Shown: positions 7,730 through 14,702 of the stretch, in pieces
How positions within the stretch are numbered: the stretch's first letter is position 1
Layout of the letters: every line of letters begins with the position of its first letter
Assembly: GCF_002211305.1 (NCBI RefSeq)
Contig: NZ_LOKW01000013.1
Coordinates: 1 to 43,599 of the forward strand
From: Rhizobium sp. R634
GTDB taxonomy: Bacteria; Pseudomonadota; Alphaproteobacteria; Rhizobiales; Rhizobiaceae
Direction: 5' to 3'
Length of the DNA: 43,599 nucleotides
Position numbers and translations under genes: made by a program
Notes under the pieces: model-generated
The model's input: only the letters and a program-made list of their open reading frames with translations
What the model was told of the DNA's origin: nothing
The model's database searches: none

Positions 7730-7799
7730 GCCTGCCGCTGAAGAAATCATCTGCCTTCGCTTGCCGCTCAAGGCGAAGCGACGACCAATGGAGGTCCTG

Positions 7800-7971
7800 C
7801 CGTGTGGCCCCCTCATCTGCCTGCCGGCATCTTCTCCCCGAGGGGAGAAGCGGGCAGGTGGTGAGCTTCATGCTCCACAGGAGCGTTCAAGAAGGGCGAG
7901 ACGTCGCCTCGATTCGGCTTCTCCCCAGCGGGGAGAAGATGCCGGCAGGCAGATGAGGGGGCTACACGGCA
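7800..7971. repeat. MITE-like element with long inverted ends (CCCCCTCATCTGCC family)
   Basis: The left arm runs from GCCGTGT through CCCCCTCATCTGCCTGCCGG and CTTCTCCCCGAGGGGAGAAG. The right arm is its near-perfect inverse ending GATGAGGGGG, CTACACGGC. Each arm contains its own CTTCTCCCC/GGGGAGAAG hairpin. The same design recurs at 26124-26282 and 37476-37650. The element fills most of the 375-base gap 7730-8104. A decayed copy of the other repeat family (CCTTCGAGG...CAGGATGAAGG) follows at about 8024-8078. Confidence 0.75.
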
Positions 7972-8104
7972 CATCCATTGCACAGCTCCGGTGCGCCAAG
8001 CCTTGCCTTCTCTCCAGCCTCATCGCCTTCGTCCTTCGAGGCTTCGGATTTCAGCTTGCGCACGTTATCAGGATGAAGGCTGATTGGCGTCTCTGGAATG
8101 GACC

Positions 8105-8569
8105 TTAAGACGCGTTTGCCCGTTGGCAGAATTCCATTGGCGGCATGTCTTTCAGGGAGTCGCGAAAGGCTTGGAATTTCGCTTTCGCGTTTCCGCCAGC
8201 CTGCTGATCCATCATCCGCCACTCTTCCTCGGTGGGTTGAGGGCTATAGTGCAGATCTGTGAATGTCACCGTTGTTCTATCGTCAGAGAATGTATAAACC
8301 GAAATCAAGGACAATTTTCCCCAACCATTGTCCGTCATCACGACCGTATTGTCTTTTTCGGACAGGCTTATATCGCGACCGATGGCCCGCGGCTCCTTGT
8401 CGCCGAACATGATCATCTGTTTGTTTTCGATGCGAAAATGAAAGCCCTGGCAATTCGCTCCTTTTTCATAGAGGTCCTTGCTCGTCATCTTGGCGATCAT
8501 CGAAAGTTGCTCTTCTTCCGAGCAAGACGAGAGCAATGCCAAGACAAGCACTGCACATCGATTTCTCAT
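8105..8569 (-). CDS. Lipoprotein of unknown function, 154 aa
   Basis: The start is set at ATG 8569 (MRNRCAVLVLALLSSCSEEE), with GGGAGAAA about 6 bases upstream. The longer frame to 8689 has no such site. Signal sequence and lipobox (L-S-S-C) are at about residue 16, and the mature protein then begins with acidic residues. The body is a small mixed alpha/beta domain (GFHFRIENKQMIMFG, NGWGKLSLISVYTFSDDRTTVTFTD). The C-terminus is rich in polar residues and retains one cysteine. It is convergent with no gene and bounded downstream by the repeat cluster. No family recognised. Confidence 0.75.
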   Translation of the reverse strand: MRNRCAVLVLALLSSCSEEEQLSMIAKMTSKDLYEKGANCQGFHFRIENKQMIMFGDKEPRAIGRDISLSEKDNTVVMTDNGWGKLSLISVYTFSDDRTTVTFTDLHYSPQPTEEEWRMMDQQAGGNAKAKFQAFRDSLKDMPPMEFCQRANAS

Positions 8570-8749
8570 GGTCGTTTCTCCCGCGGCGGAACCAGTTCCA
8601 TCTGCCTTGACATAACGCAGGTTGAAAAACGCTTGACTAATTTCAATCCAAAACCCTAATTGGAAGACACTGAAATTGACGAACGCCAACCTCAGGCAGC
8701 CGGAGACCGGCTACCTCTCTTCTTAAACCGCCTCTCGAAACGTCTTCCC

Positions 8750-8959
8750 CTACCGCGTCCGCCCCTCGTTCATCTCCGCAGGATCATAATTGATATCCCA
8801 GTCCTTTTCGGGCTTCTTCTTCCCCGGCGGGTGCTTGTGCACCGTCGCATCCTCCGAGCCGGTGATGACGGTCGGCTTGGCGCTGGCGACGCCGCTTGCC
8901 TTTCGGTCGGCGCGGGATTTGGCGAACTGGCCGGCTGCGTCCTTCTTGGGGTCGGCCAT
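8750..8959 (-). CDS. Small hydrophilic protein, 69 aa, likely stress-regulon
   Basis: The product is MADPKKDAAGQFAK..., very rich in Lys/Asp/Pro, with no hydrophobic core. This suggests an intrinsically disordered cytosolic protein. It follows the next gene with a 1-base gap and so is the second gene of a two-gene unit, transcribed from the GGAAC-type promoter at 9190-9215. Small hydrophilic proteins of this type are common, uncharacterised members of alphaproteobacterial general-stress regulons. That link is inference from the promoter. Confidence 0.75.
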   Translation of the reverse strand: MADPKKDAAGQFAKSRADRKASGVASAKPTVITGSEDATVHKHPPGKKKPEKDWDINYDPAEMNEGRTR

Positions 8960-8960
8960 G

Positions 8961-9161
8961 TCATTCGCCCTTCTGCTTCACCGCGTCGGAAATGTCGCTC
9001 GTCTCCGGATCGCGGTTGTTTTCGCCGTTGGCGTCACGGTTCTTGTCCGGATCGTCCTTGGGTTTCAGGTAGCCGCGCGGCCGGTTGCCCTTCGGCCCTT
9101 CCCAGCGGGGGGACTGGTCGGTGGTGCCGGGGGCGCCGTCCCTGGGTGTCGTCATGCCCAT
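8961..9161 (-). CDS. Small hydrophilic protein, 66 aa, likely stress-regulon
   Basis: The product MGMTTPRDGAPGTTDQSPRW... is rich in Pro, Asp, Asn, Gly and Lys, with no predicted membrane or globular core. The ATG at 9161 is preceded by AAGGAG 8 bases upstream. First gene of a two-gene unit with the 69-aa protein. Its promoter candidate (GGAAC-N17-GTTT) places the transcription start about 20 bases before the start codon. Composition resembles hydrophilin-like desiccation proteins, but no named family is claimed. Confidence 0.75.
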   Translation of the reverse strand: MGMTTPRDGAPGTTDQSPRWEGPKGNRPRGYLKPKDDPDKNRDANGENNRDPETSDISDAVKQKGE

Positions 9162-9189
9162 CGTCGTTTCTCCTTGGTTGAGTGAAGAA

Positions 9190-9215
9190 AAACCACCAAG
9201 GCCGGGAAGTGTTCC
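9190..9215 (-). promoter_or_regulatory. EcfG/RpoE2-type promoter candidate for the 66-aa/69-aa unit
   Basis: On the minus strand GGAAC (9215-9211) is followed after exactly 17 bases by GTTT (9193-9190). This fits the alphaproteobacterial general-stress sigma factor consensus GGAAC-N16/17-CGTT with one mismatch. The predicted start is about 10 bases downstream, just before the gene starting at 9161. Confidence 0.6.
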
Positions 9216-9227
9216 GGCAGAAAATAT

Positions 9228-9252
9228 GGAACCCTCCCGGGTTCAATCGGTT
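9228..9252 (+). promoter_or_regulatory. EcfG/RpoE2-type promoter candidate for the 57-aa gene
   Basis: GGAAC (9228-9232), a 16-base spacer, then GGTT (9249-9252), 36 bases before the start codon at 9289. It is back-to-back with the minus-strand promoter at 9190-9215, the two GGAAC boxes being only 12 bases apart. Both would be served by the same stress sigma factor. Confidence 0.55.
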
Positions 9253-9288
9253 GCTCAAAGGTCCTGAACCTCAAACAGGGAGCCGAAA

Positions 9289-9462
9289 ATGAGCAAGACC
9301 AACGTTCGTGAAATCCAGAAACGCGCCGAACAGCAGGTGAAGAACACCAGCGCCGGCGGCCACCTCGGCGGCACCTATTTCGGCCAGCAGCCGGACGGAA
9401 AAACCGCCTCGGACACCACCAACGACAGCGCCAAGGCCCGGCCGAACGACGGCAGCAACTGA
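9289..9462 (+). CDS. Small hydrophilic protein, 57 aa, likely stress-regulon
   Basis: A 57-codon frame, ATG 9289 to TGA 9460-9462, with AGGGAG about 6 bases upstream. The product (MSKTNVREIQKRAEQQ... ending NDGSN) has an N-terminal amphipathic helix, a glycine-rich middle (GGHLGGTYFG) and a polar Ser/Thr/Asp tail, with no hydrophobic segment. Divergent from two other small hydrophilic genes and preceded by a GGAAC-type promoter. Function unknown. Confidence 0.75.
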   Translation: MSKTNVREIQKRAEQQVKNTSAGGHLGGTYFGQQPDGKTASDTTNDSAKARPNDGSN

Positions 9463-9502
9463 GCGGCGCGCTTCTAGAAGATCCGCGAGAGGCGTGCCAT
9501 GG

Positions 9503-9681
9503 GACACCCCCTCTGCCCTGCCGGGCATCTCCCCCACAAGGAGGGAGATCGGCTGGGCGAGATGGCCTGCCCAAACAACGAGTGCATCCTTATTCCGATA
9601 TGATGGAAAGGAACAGGTGATCCAACCTCTTGCCGATCTCCCTCCTTGTGGGGGAGATGCCCGGCAGGGGAGAGGGGGTGT
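9503..9681. repeat. MITE-like element with inverted ends (CATCTCCCCCACAAGG family)
   Basis: The left arm (GACACCCCCTCTGCC... CTCCCCCACAAGGAGGGAG, 9503-9556) and right arm (9632-9681) are near-perfect inverses, ending in GGGGGTGTC. Each arm has an internal CTCCC/GGGAG stem. The non-coding core between them is about 75 bases. It occupies most of the gap 9463-9861; I see nothing else there. Confidence 0.7.
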
Positions 9682-9861
9682 CAAACCCCGTCAGCGCCGC
9701 TTCCTTGCCGTAAGCATCCTCCACAGTCTCTCATCGGGGCGGCTCCACGCCGAAACGCCCAGGGAAACCCTCGCACCACCCTCATTGAACGGCAACGTCC
9801 CTGCCCTAGCTTATGCTGGCGGCCGGCCGGCCGTGGGGGCACATCCGGCAGCGAGGGCGAC

Positions 9862-10791
9862 GTGGCATCCTGTTCGATTGACGATGCGATCCGGGAGCTT
9901 GTCCCGGTCCTTTCCCGGGCGCCGGCGGGTGCGGTCAGCGGCGAATGGACCGCCACGACCATGCAGGCCGGCCATTCCTCGAGCACCGGCGGCTATCGCG
10001 ATGCGGCGGGAAAGCAGGTGCCGGACGATTCACGCGATCCGCTGCGCGCCATCGGCGCTGTCGTCGAAAAGCTCGATGCGGCTTCGAGCGAGCGCTTCAA
10101 CCGGGTGGTGGTCCGCTGGAGGAAGCCGGCCCTGCCCTTCATGCGGGCGCAGGTGACGATCGAAACCAGCTTCGACCCGTCAATCGTGCCGCGCGGCCCC
10201 GACGACCCGATCTACGAGCGCGCCGCAAGCGCCCGCCGCGCCTTCTGGCAGGGCCGCGGCAGCGTGCGCGAAGGTTTTGCCGCCGAGCGCGCCTCGGCCA
10301 ATAGCTACGCCCAGACCAAATGGTTCGGCCCGCACCGCCACATCCTCGCCATCGATGCGCCCGGCCGGATGATCCTCGCCACCGACGGCCTCTCCACCCC
10401 CTGGGCCGGCATTTCCGAGCCCGAAAACGGCGTCGAATGCGAACTCTTCATGGAGTTCGGCGCCGCGACGCTGGTGGCGACGACGATCGGCGACTGGGGA
10501 AACCTGTTGATCAACCTCGGCGATCTCGTCGCCGACGGCCACCGCATCGCCCGCGATGTCGAAAAACACGGCGCCGTCCTGTTCTGCCGGCTGACGGAGG
10601 ATTACGCGCCGCTGACCCGCATCGTGCTCAGCCGCGATCCCGGCCGGATCGACGGCATGCCTTTCGGCTCCGTGCCGCTGATCCGGGCGACGGCAATCGC
10701 CGAAGCCGAGATCGACGGGAGCGACCCCGGCGAGGACTGGGGCGCGACGGCGGCGCGCCTGGCGCTGGCCAAACGCGGGATCGAACTCTGA
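9862..10791 (+). CDS. Conserved-type protein of unknown function, 309 aa
   Basis: The frame stays open upstream through the repeat, but GTG at 9862 (VASCSIDDAIREL) with GAGGG 5 bases upstream is preferred; the earlier stretch reads as repeat sequence. The body is soluble and rich in charged residues. Recognisable blocks are DAPGRMILATDGLSTPW, ECELFMEFG, NLLINLGDLVADGH and FGSVPLIRATAIAEAEID. The 'ATDGLS..' plus 'LFMEF' arrangement recalls bacterial SUFU-like (suppressor of fused) domains, but I cannot confirm this. No signal peptide or membrane segment. It converges on the cytochrome gene, and the two stop codons share one hairpin. Confidence 0.7.
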   Translation: MASCSIDDAIRELVPVLSRAPAGAVSGEWTATTMQAGHSSSTGGYRDAAGKQVPDDSRDPLRAIGAVVEKLDAASSERFNRVVVRWRKPALPFMRAQVTIETSFDPSIVPRGPDDPIYERAASARRAFWQGRGSVREGFAAERASANSYAQTKWFGPHRHILAIDAPGRMILATDGLSTPWAGISEPENGVECELFMEFGAATLVATTIGDWGNLLINLGDLVADGHRIARDVEKHGAVLFCRLTEDYAPLTRIVLSRDPGRIDGMPFGSVPLIRATAIAEAEIDGSDPGEDWGATAARLALAKRGIEL

Positions 10792-10807
10792 GGAGACACG
10801 CTCCTCA
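10789..10807. terminator. Bidirectional hairpin containing both convergent stop codons
   Basis: TGAGGAG-ACACG-CTCCTCA is a perfect 7-bp inverted repeat. Its first TGA is the stop of the plus-strand gene and its last TCA is the stop of the minus-strand cytochrome gene. There is no T-tract, so it may protect 3' ends or terminate weakly in both directions. Confidence 0.55.
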
Positions 10808-11314
10808 CGGCGCATAGCGCGTGAAGACGTAGTCATGGTCTTTCACATTGCCGACATGGCAGGAAAGACAGGTCTGATGCTGTGCGATATCGACCGGCTT
10901 GCCATCGACGAACCGTCCGAAACCCCAGCCATGGCTGTCGGGATATTTCTTCGAGTCCTTGACCATGACCTGCACCGTGGTCGGCGCGCCCGGCACCGTC
11001 GCCGGCGCAAATTCCGTCGATTGCTTGCGCTTATAGGCAAGCTTCACGAGGATCGATCCATCGGGAAAAGGCAGTGTGCCCTTCTTGTAGGCATCGACCG
11101 CGATATCGTTGCCGAGCACGGCGCGCAGCTCATCGAGCGGCGGCGCTTCCTGGGCCGGAGCGATGAACTTCCAGTCGCGGTAGCCCTCGGGGATGGTGAC
11201 GCCATAGATCGGCGAGGCATTTTCCGCCGGCGCCTCCTCGGCGGCGGAATGGGACACGGCGACGCCGAGGGCGAGACTGGAAGCGGCAAAGATGCCGAGG
11301 AGAGCGAATTTCAT
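10805..11314 (-). CDS. Cytochrome P460 family c-type haem protein, 169 aa
   Basis: The start ATG 11314 has AGGAG 7 bases upstream; the longer frame to 11428 is repeat-derived. A signal peptide (MKFALLGIFAASSLALGVAVS, cleavage near SAAEE) directs it to the periplasm. The domain begins IYGVTIPEGYRDWKFI and continues LRAVLGNDIAVDAY and LPFPDGSILVKLAYKR, as in P460 proteins. A single haem-binding CLSCH lies near the C-terminus. Classical P460 proteins oxidise hydroxylamine or NO-type substrates through a Lys-crosslinked haem. Most alphaproteobacterial members are of unknown role, and a nitrosative-stress function is only a guess. Confidence 0.88.
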   Translation of the reverse strand: MKFALLGIFAASSLALGVAVSHSAAEEAPAENASPIYGVTIPEGYRDWKFIAPAQEAPPLDELRAVLGNDIAVDAYKKGTLPFPDGSILVKLAYKRKQSTEFAPATVPGAPTTVQVMVKDSKKYPDSHGWGFGRFVDGKPVDIAQHQTCLSCHVGNVKDHDYVFTRYAP

Positions 11315-11426
11315 GAGTAACTCCTGCCGGGCTGATGGTCCGCGGCAGGATCGTTCCGGATTGTATCCGGCAGATGTCGGCAGCCGGCCGAAATGTATCG
11401 AAATGTATATGCGGCCGGAGCGGCGC

Positions 11427-11700
11427 ACCCGCCTCGCCCTTCGGGGCCCCTGCGGGGCACCTCAGGATGAGGCTCTCGTGGATGCAGCGGCGACGCACCA
11501 GGGCGCTGCCGCGACACCCTCTTCCTTTGCCAATGAGGCGCGGCATCCTCCAACGCTCCCTCATGCTGAGGTGCGCAGCCCCAAGGGCGGAGCCTCGAAG
11601 CACGCGCACAACATTGCTTCTTGCATCTTCAGCCGCCGGCACACCCGCCTCGCCCTTCGAGGCCCCTACGGGGCACCTCAGGATGAGGCTCTCGTGGATG
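11427..11700. repeat. Cluster of three rhizobial palindromic repeats, two in direct and one in inverted orientation
   Basis: Copies at about 11428-11485 and 11642-11700 are near-identical direct repeats (CACCCGCCTCGCCCTTC..., GGGGCACCTCAGGATGAGG, CTCTCGTGGATG). An inverted, different-subtype copy lies at about 11556-11606 (CTCATGCTGAGG, GGGCGGAGCCTCGAAG). The similarity of the direct copies extends to about 85 bases. They fill the 415-base gap between the P460 and SRPBCC genes, which are both on the minus strand. I see no gene there. Confidence 0.7.
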
Positions 11701-11729
11701 TTGCGGCGACTCGCGCCAGTGCTGCGGCG

Positions 11730-12173
11730 CTACTCGTTGATCTCAGGCTCGACCACCTTGGCGAGGTTGCGCAGCGATTCCTGCCAGCCGAGATAGCAGG
11801 CTTCGGCCGGGATCATATCGGGCACGCCGGCCTGGGTGATATTGACCTCGGTGCCGACCAAGACCTTCTTCAGCTCGACGGTGACTTCCATTTCACCGGG
11901 CAGGTTCGGATCCTCGAACTTGTCGGTGTAGCGGACGCGTTCGCCCGGCACGAGCTCGAGGAATTCGCCGCCGAAGGCGTGGCTGTTGCCGGTGGTGAAG
12001 TTGCGGAACGACATTCTGAACGTGCCGCCGACGCTCGGCTCGATATGATGCACGGTGCAAAGGAAGCCGTTCGGCGGCAGCCACTTGGCAAGCGCATCCC
12101 CTTCGATGAACGCCCGATAGACCTTCTCCGGGCTGGTAGCGAAAACGCGGTGCAGGCGAATGGTGCTTGGCAT
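11730..12173 (-). CDS. SRPBCC / AHSA1 (activator of Hsp90 ATPase 1-like) family protein, 147 aa
   Basis: A START-like helix-grip fold protein. The N-terminal RVFATSPEKVYRAFIEGDAL and WLPPNGF are family hallmarks, followed by GGTFRMSFRNF, GGEFLELVPGERVRYTD and the C-terminal helix YLGWQESLRNLAKVVEPE. Length is typical. Family members bind small hydrophobic ligands, and none with this architecture has a clear enzymatic role. ATG 12173 has AAGGA 8 bases upstream. Divergent from the TetR gene across 175 bases. The TetR operator lies nearer the TetR gene, so shared control is possible but not shown. Confidence 0.88.
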   Translation of the reverse strand: MPSTIRLHRVFATSPEKVYRAFIEGDALAKWLPPNGFLCTVHHIEPSVGGTFRMSFRNFTTGNSHAFGGEFLELVPGERVRYTDKFEDPNLPGEMEVTVELKKVLVGTEVNITQAGVPDMIPAEACYLGWQESLRNLAKVVEPEINE

Positions 12174-12316
12174 GGTCGTGATCCTTTTGACCTGTTGGAA
12201 TAGACGAGCCTAGGACGGGCGGGACCCGAGCGATCCGACACCGGATCGATCTTTTCTTCAAGAAAAATTGCTGCGCTCCCCCGGCCTGCTTGACAGAAAG
12301 TGCAGCCATTTTTAAA

Positions 12317-12334
12317 TGAGTGAGCACTCAGTCA
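12317..12334. promoter_or_regulatory. TetR operator candidate 1 (TGAGTGAGCACTCAGTCA)
   Basis: A dyad with core TGAGTGAGCACTCA lies 15 bases before the TetR start codon at 12349. A matching site occurs 5' of the downstream SDR gene (12942-12955). T-N-A-T-GAGTGAGC/GCTCACTC-type sites overlapping the gene's own promoter are usual for autoregulated TetR repressors. Confidence 0.7.
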
Positions 12335-12348
12335 TTCAGAAAGCGAAC

Positions 12349-12918
12349 ATGGCCCGGCCGCGCAGCCCAGACAAGCGTGACGTCATCCTCAAAGCGGCGG
12401 GACAACTCTTCGCCGATGAGGGACTGAACGCGCCGACCGTACGGATCGCCAAGGCGGCGGGCGTCGCCGAAGGAAGCATCTTCACCTATTTCGCCAGCAA
12501 GGACGAGCTGATCAATGAGCTTTACCTGGAACTCAAAGGCCAGCTGCGCGCCGCCGTGGTCCTGCCGCCCGATACGGCGGATCTCCGGGAATGCCTCTGG
12601 AAAGCATGGCATGGCTATGTGAGCTGGGGGGTGGCCCACCCGAGGGAACATCAACTGCTCACGGTCCTCGCGCTCTCCGGCCGGATCACTGACGCCGCCC
12701 AAGCGCAGGCGCTCGATGCCTTCGGCGACGTCGCCGACGTGCTGCGGCAGGCAATGGGGCTCGGCGCGCTGCGTCAGCAATCGCCGGGCTTCGTCGGCGC
12801 GCTGATGTCCGGCATGGCCGACACGACCGTCGATTTCATCCGCAATTCCCCAACCGATGGCGACATCACCTGCCGGGACGGCTTCTCCGCCTTCTGGAAT
12901 GCCATCAGCCATGACTGA
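12349..12918 (+). CDS. TetR/AcrR family transcriptional regulator, 189 aa
   Basis: The start is placed at ATG 12349 (MARPRSPDKRDVIL). The in-frame ATG at 12316 would lie inside the operator dyad and lacks a ribosome binding site. The N-terminal TetR helix-turn-helix is typical: ILKAAGQLFADEGLNAPTV, RIAKAAGVAEGSIFTYFASK, DELINELY. The C-terminal ligand domain (residues about 70-189) is the tetracyclin repressor-like type. Followed 57 bases later by an SDR gene with the same operator, so it is likely a repressor of itself and that gene, released by an unknown ligand. Confidence 0.92.
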   Translation: MARPRSPDKRDVILKAAGQLFADEGLNAPTVRIAKAAGVAEGSIFTYFASKDELINELYLELKGQLRAAVVLPPDTADLRECLWKAWHGYVSWGVAHPREHQLLTVLALSGRITDAAQAQALDAFGDVADVLRQAMGLGALRQQSPGFVGALMSGMADTTVDFIRNSPTDGDITCRDGFSAFWNAISHD

Positions 12919-12941
12919 TCTTCTTGCGCCAAATAAATGCG

Positions 12942-12955
12942 TGAGCACTCACTCA
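12942..12955. promoter_or_regulatory. TetR operator candidate 2 (TGAGCACTCACTCA)
   Basis: The reverse complement, TGAGTGAGTGCTCA, matches the operator at 12317-12334 in all but the two central bases. It lies 20 bases before the SDR start codon at 12976, so repression of the SDR gene from its own promoter is expected in addition to read-through from the TetR gene. Confidence 0.65.
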
Positions 12956-12975
12956 TTATAACAGAAAGACAGACG

Positions 12976-13845
12976 ATGACACATGATCTTCTCGGCAAAA
13001 TCTTTCTCGTAACGGGAGGAACGGACGGGATCGGCAAGGCGGCCGCAACAGAATTCGCAAAGCGCGGCGCATCCCTCACCCTCGTCGGCCGCAACAGGGC
13101 AAAGACGGAACGGACGATCGCGGATTTGACGGCCGCCACCGGCAACCCGCATCTGGATTACCTCATCTGCGACCTCTCCCGCATGGCGGAGATCAGCCGC
13201 GCGGCGGAAGAGTTCAAGGCGAGGCACGACCGTCTCGATGTGCTCGTCAACAATGCCGGCGCCATGTTCAAGACGCCGCTGATCGGCCCCGATGGCATCG
13301 AGCTGACCTTCGCGCTGAACCACCTCGCCTATTTCCAGCTCACCACCTCCCTGCTCGACCTGATCCGCAAGACACCGGGCGCACGCGTGGTCTCGACATC
13401 GAGCGCCATGCAGGCCCGGGGAGCATTGGATCTCGGGAAGACGCCGACTTCGACGGAGGGATCGGGCATGCGCGCCTATGCGACATCCAAGCTTGCCAAC
13501 GTCCTCTTCACCAAAGAATTGCAGCGCCGTCTGGATGACACCGGCGCAACGGCCAACTGTTTCCATCCCGGTACGATCCGCAGCCAGTTCGGTGGCTTCG
13601 GCGCCGATGTCGGCTTCTGGATTGGCCTGGCATTCACGCTCGCCAAACCTTTCGCCAAATCTCCGGAACAAGGCGCCGATTCCCTCATCTGGCTCGCCAC
13701 CGCCCCGGAAGCGGCCTCGCTCAAGGGTCAATACATCGCCAACCGCCGCCCGCTGACCCCGCAGAAACAAGCAGTGGATGCGCAGCTGGCGAAAGATCTG
13801 TGGGCGCTGAGCGAGACGCTCTGCGCGCAGGCCAAGGCCCGTTAA
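12976..13845 (+). CDS. SDR family NAD(P)-dependent oxidoreductase (retinol-dehydrogenase-like), 289 aa
   Basis: The start ATG 12976 (MTHDLLGKIFLVTGG) is chosen over an ATG at 12937, which lies 5' of the operator. It is a classical SDR: TGGTDGIGKA at residues 12-21, NNAG, the S of VVSTSSAM and catalytic YATSK. The segments 'DGIELTFALNHLAYFQLT' and 'NVLFTKELQRRL' are characteristic of retinol dehydrogenase/WWOX-type members. Arginine in LVGRNRAK suggests NADP(H). Substrate unknown. Controlled by the upstream TetR repressor, so the substrate or a related toxic carbonyl compound may be the inducer. Confidence 0.9.
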   Translation: MTHDLLGKIFLVTGGTDGIGKAAATEFAKRGASLTLVGRNRAKTERTIADLTAATGNPHLDYLICDLSRMAEISRAAEEFKARHDRLDVLVNNAGAMFKTPLIGPDGIELTFALNHLAYFQLTTSLLDLIRKTPGARVVSTSSAMQARGALDLGKTPTSTEGSGMRAYATSKLANVLFTKELQRRLDDTGATANCFHPGTIRSQFGGFGADVGFWIGLAFTLAKPFAKSPEQGADSLIWLATAPEAASLKGQYIANRRPLTPQKQAVDAQLAKDLWALSETLCAQAKAR

Positions 13846-13883
13846 TGACGGACGCCGCGGCGGCAGCCGGAGCCTTTGGCTCT

Positions 13884-14576
13884 CTAAGCCGCGGCCTTCT
13901 TCTTCAAGGCGTTGAGCAGGGTGCGGGCGCCTTCCTTCGAGGAGGCCGGGTTCTGGCCGGTGATCAGCAGACCGTCCTGGACGACATGCACGCCCCAGTC
14001 CGCCGTCGAGGAAAACGTCGCGCCCTGGTCTCTCAGTTCGTCCTCCAGCAGATAGGGAACGACATCGATCAGGTGCACGGCATCCTCTTCGGAATTGGTG
14101 AAGCCGGTCACGGTGCGGCCTTTGGCGATCGGCGTTCCATCCGGCGCCTTGACATTCATCAGGATGCCCGGCGCGTGGCAGACGAGCGCCACCGGCTTTC
14201 CGGCCGCCAGCATCGTCTCGATGAGCGACAGCGCGTGGCGGTCGTTCGTCAGGTCCCAGAGCGGGCCGTGCCCGCCGGGGAAGAAGACGCTGTCGTAGTC
14301 GCCTGCGCGGACCTCGGAGAGTTTCATCGTATTGGCGAGCGCCGATTTTGCGGCCGGATCGGCCTCGAAACGGTGCGTATCATCCGTCTGGAAGCCCGGC
14401 TCGTTGCTCTTCGGATCGAGCGGCGGCTGGCCGCCTTTCGGCGAGGCAAGGCTGATGTCGACGCCTGCGTCGCGGAAGACGAAGTAAGGGGCGGCGAATT
14501 CCTCCAGCCAGAAACCCGTCTTCCGGCCGGTATCGCCCAGTTGATCATGCGATGTGAGAACCATGAGAATTTTCAT
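13884..14576 (-). CDS. DJ-1/PfpI family type 1 glutamine amidotransferase-like protein (Hsp31-like), 230 aa
   Basis: MKILMVLTSHDQLGDTGRKTGFW begins the Hsp31/YDR533C-like branch of the DJ-1 superfamily. The nucleophile elbow VCHAPG contains the catalytic cysteine. The SVFFPGGHGPLWDL loop contains the assisting residues, and FEADPAAKSA and TGFTNSEEDAVHL are conserved blocks. Members act as glyoxalase III, deglycase-like enzymes or holding chaperones, and sequence alone does not separate these. ATG 14576 has AAGGAG upstream. Length (230) fits the family. Confidence 0.92.
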   Translation of the reverse strand: MKILMVLTSHDQLGDTGRKTGFWLEEFAAPYFVFRDAGVDISLASPKGGQPPLDPKSNEPGFQTDDTHRFEADPAAKSALANTMKLSEVRAGDYDSVFFPGGHGPLWDLTNDRHALSLIETMLAAGKPVALVCHAPGILMNVKAPDGTPIAKGRTVTGFTNSEEDAVHLIDVVPYLLEDELRDQGATFSSTADWGVHVVQDGLLITGQNPASSKEGARTLLNALKKKAAA

Positions 14577-14702
14577 TGCTCAGCTCCTTCGTCCCGGATC
14601 GCGGACAAGCCGTCGGCGTCCGGTTTTACGGTGAATACTGCCTGCAGATCTCATGCTAGAACGAGAGAGACCATAGACCCGTCATCCGTGCCGTACAAGC
14701 GA

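Noticed and set aside
9646..9861. N-terminal extension of the 309-aa unknown protein
   Set aside because: The first 72 codons are made of the inverted repeat arm and low-complexity Arg/Pro residues. GTG 9862 has its own ribosome binding site.
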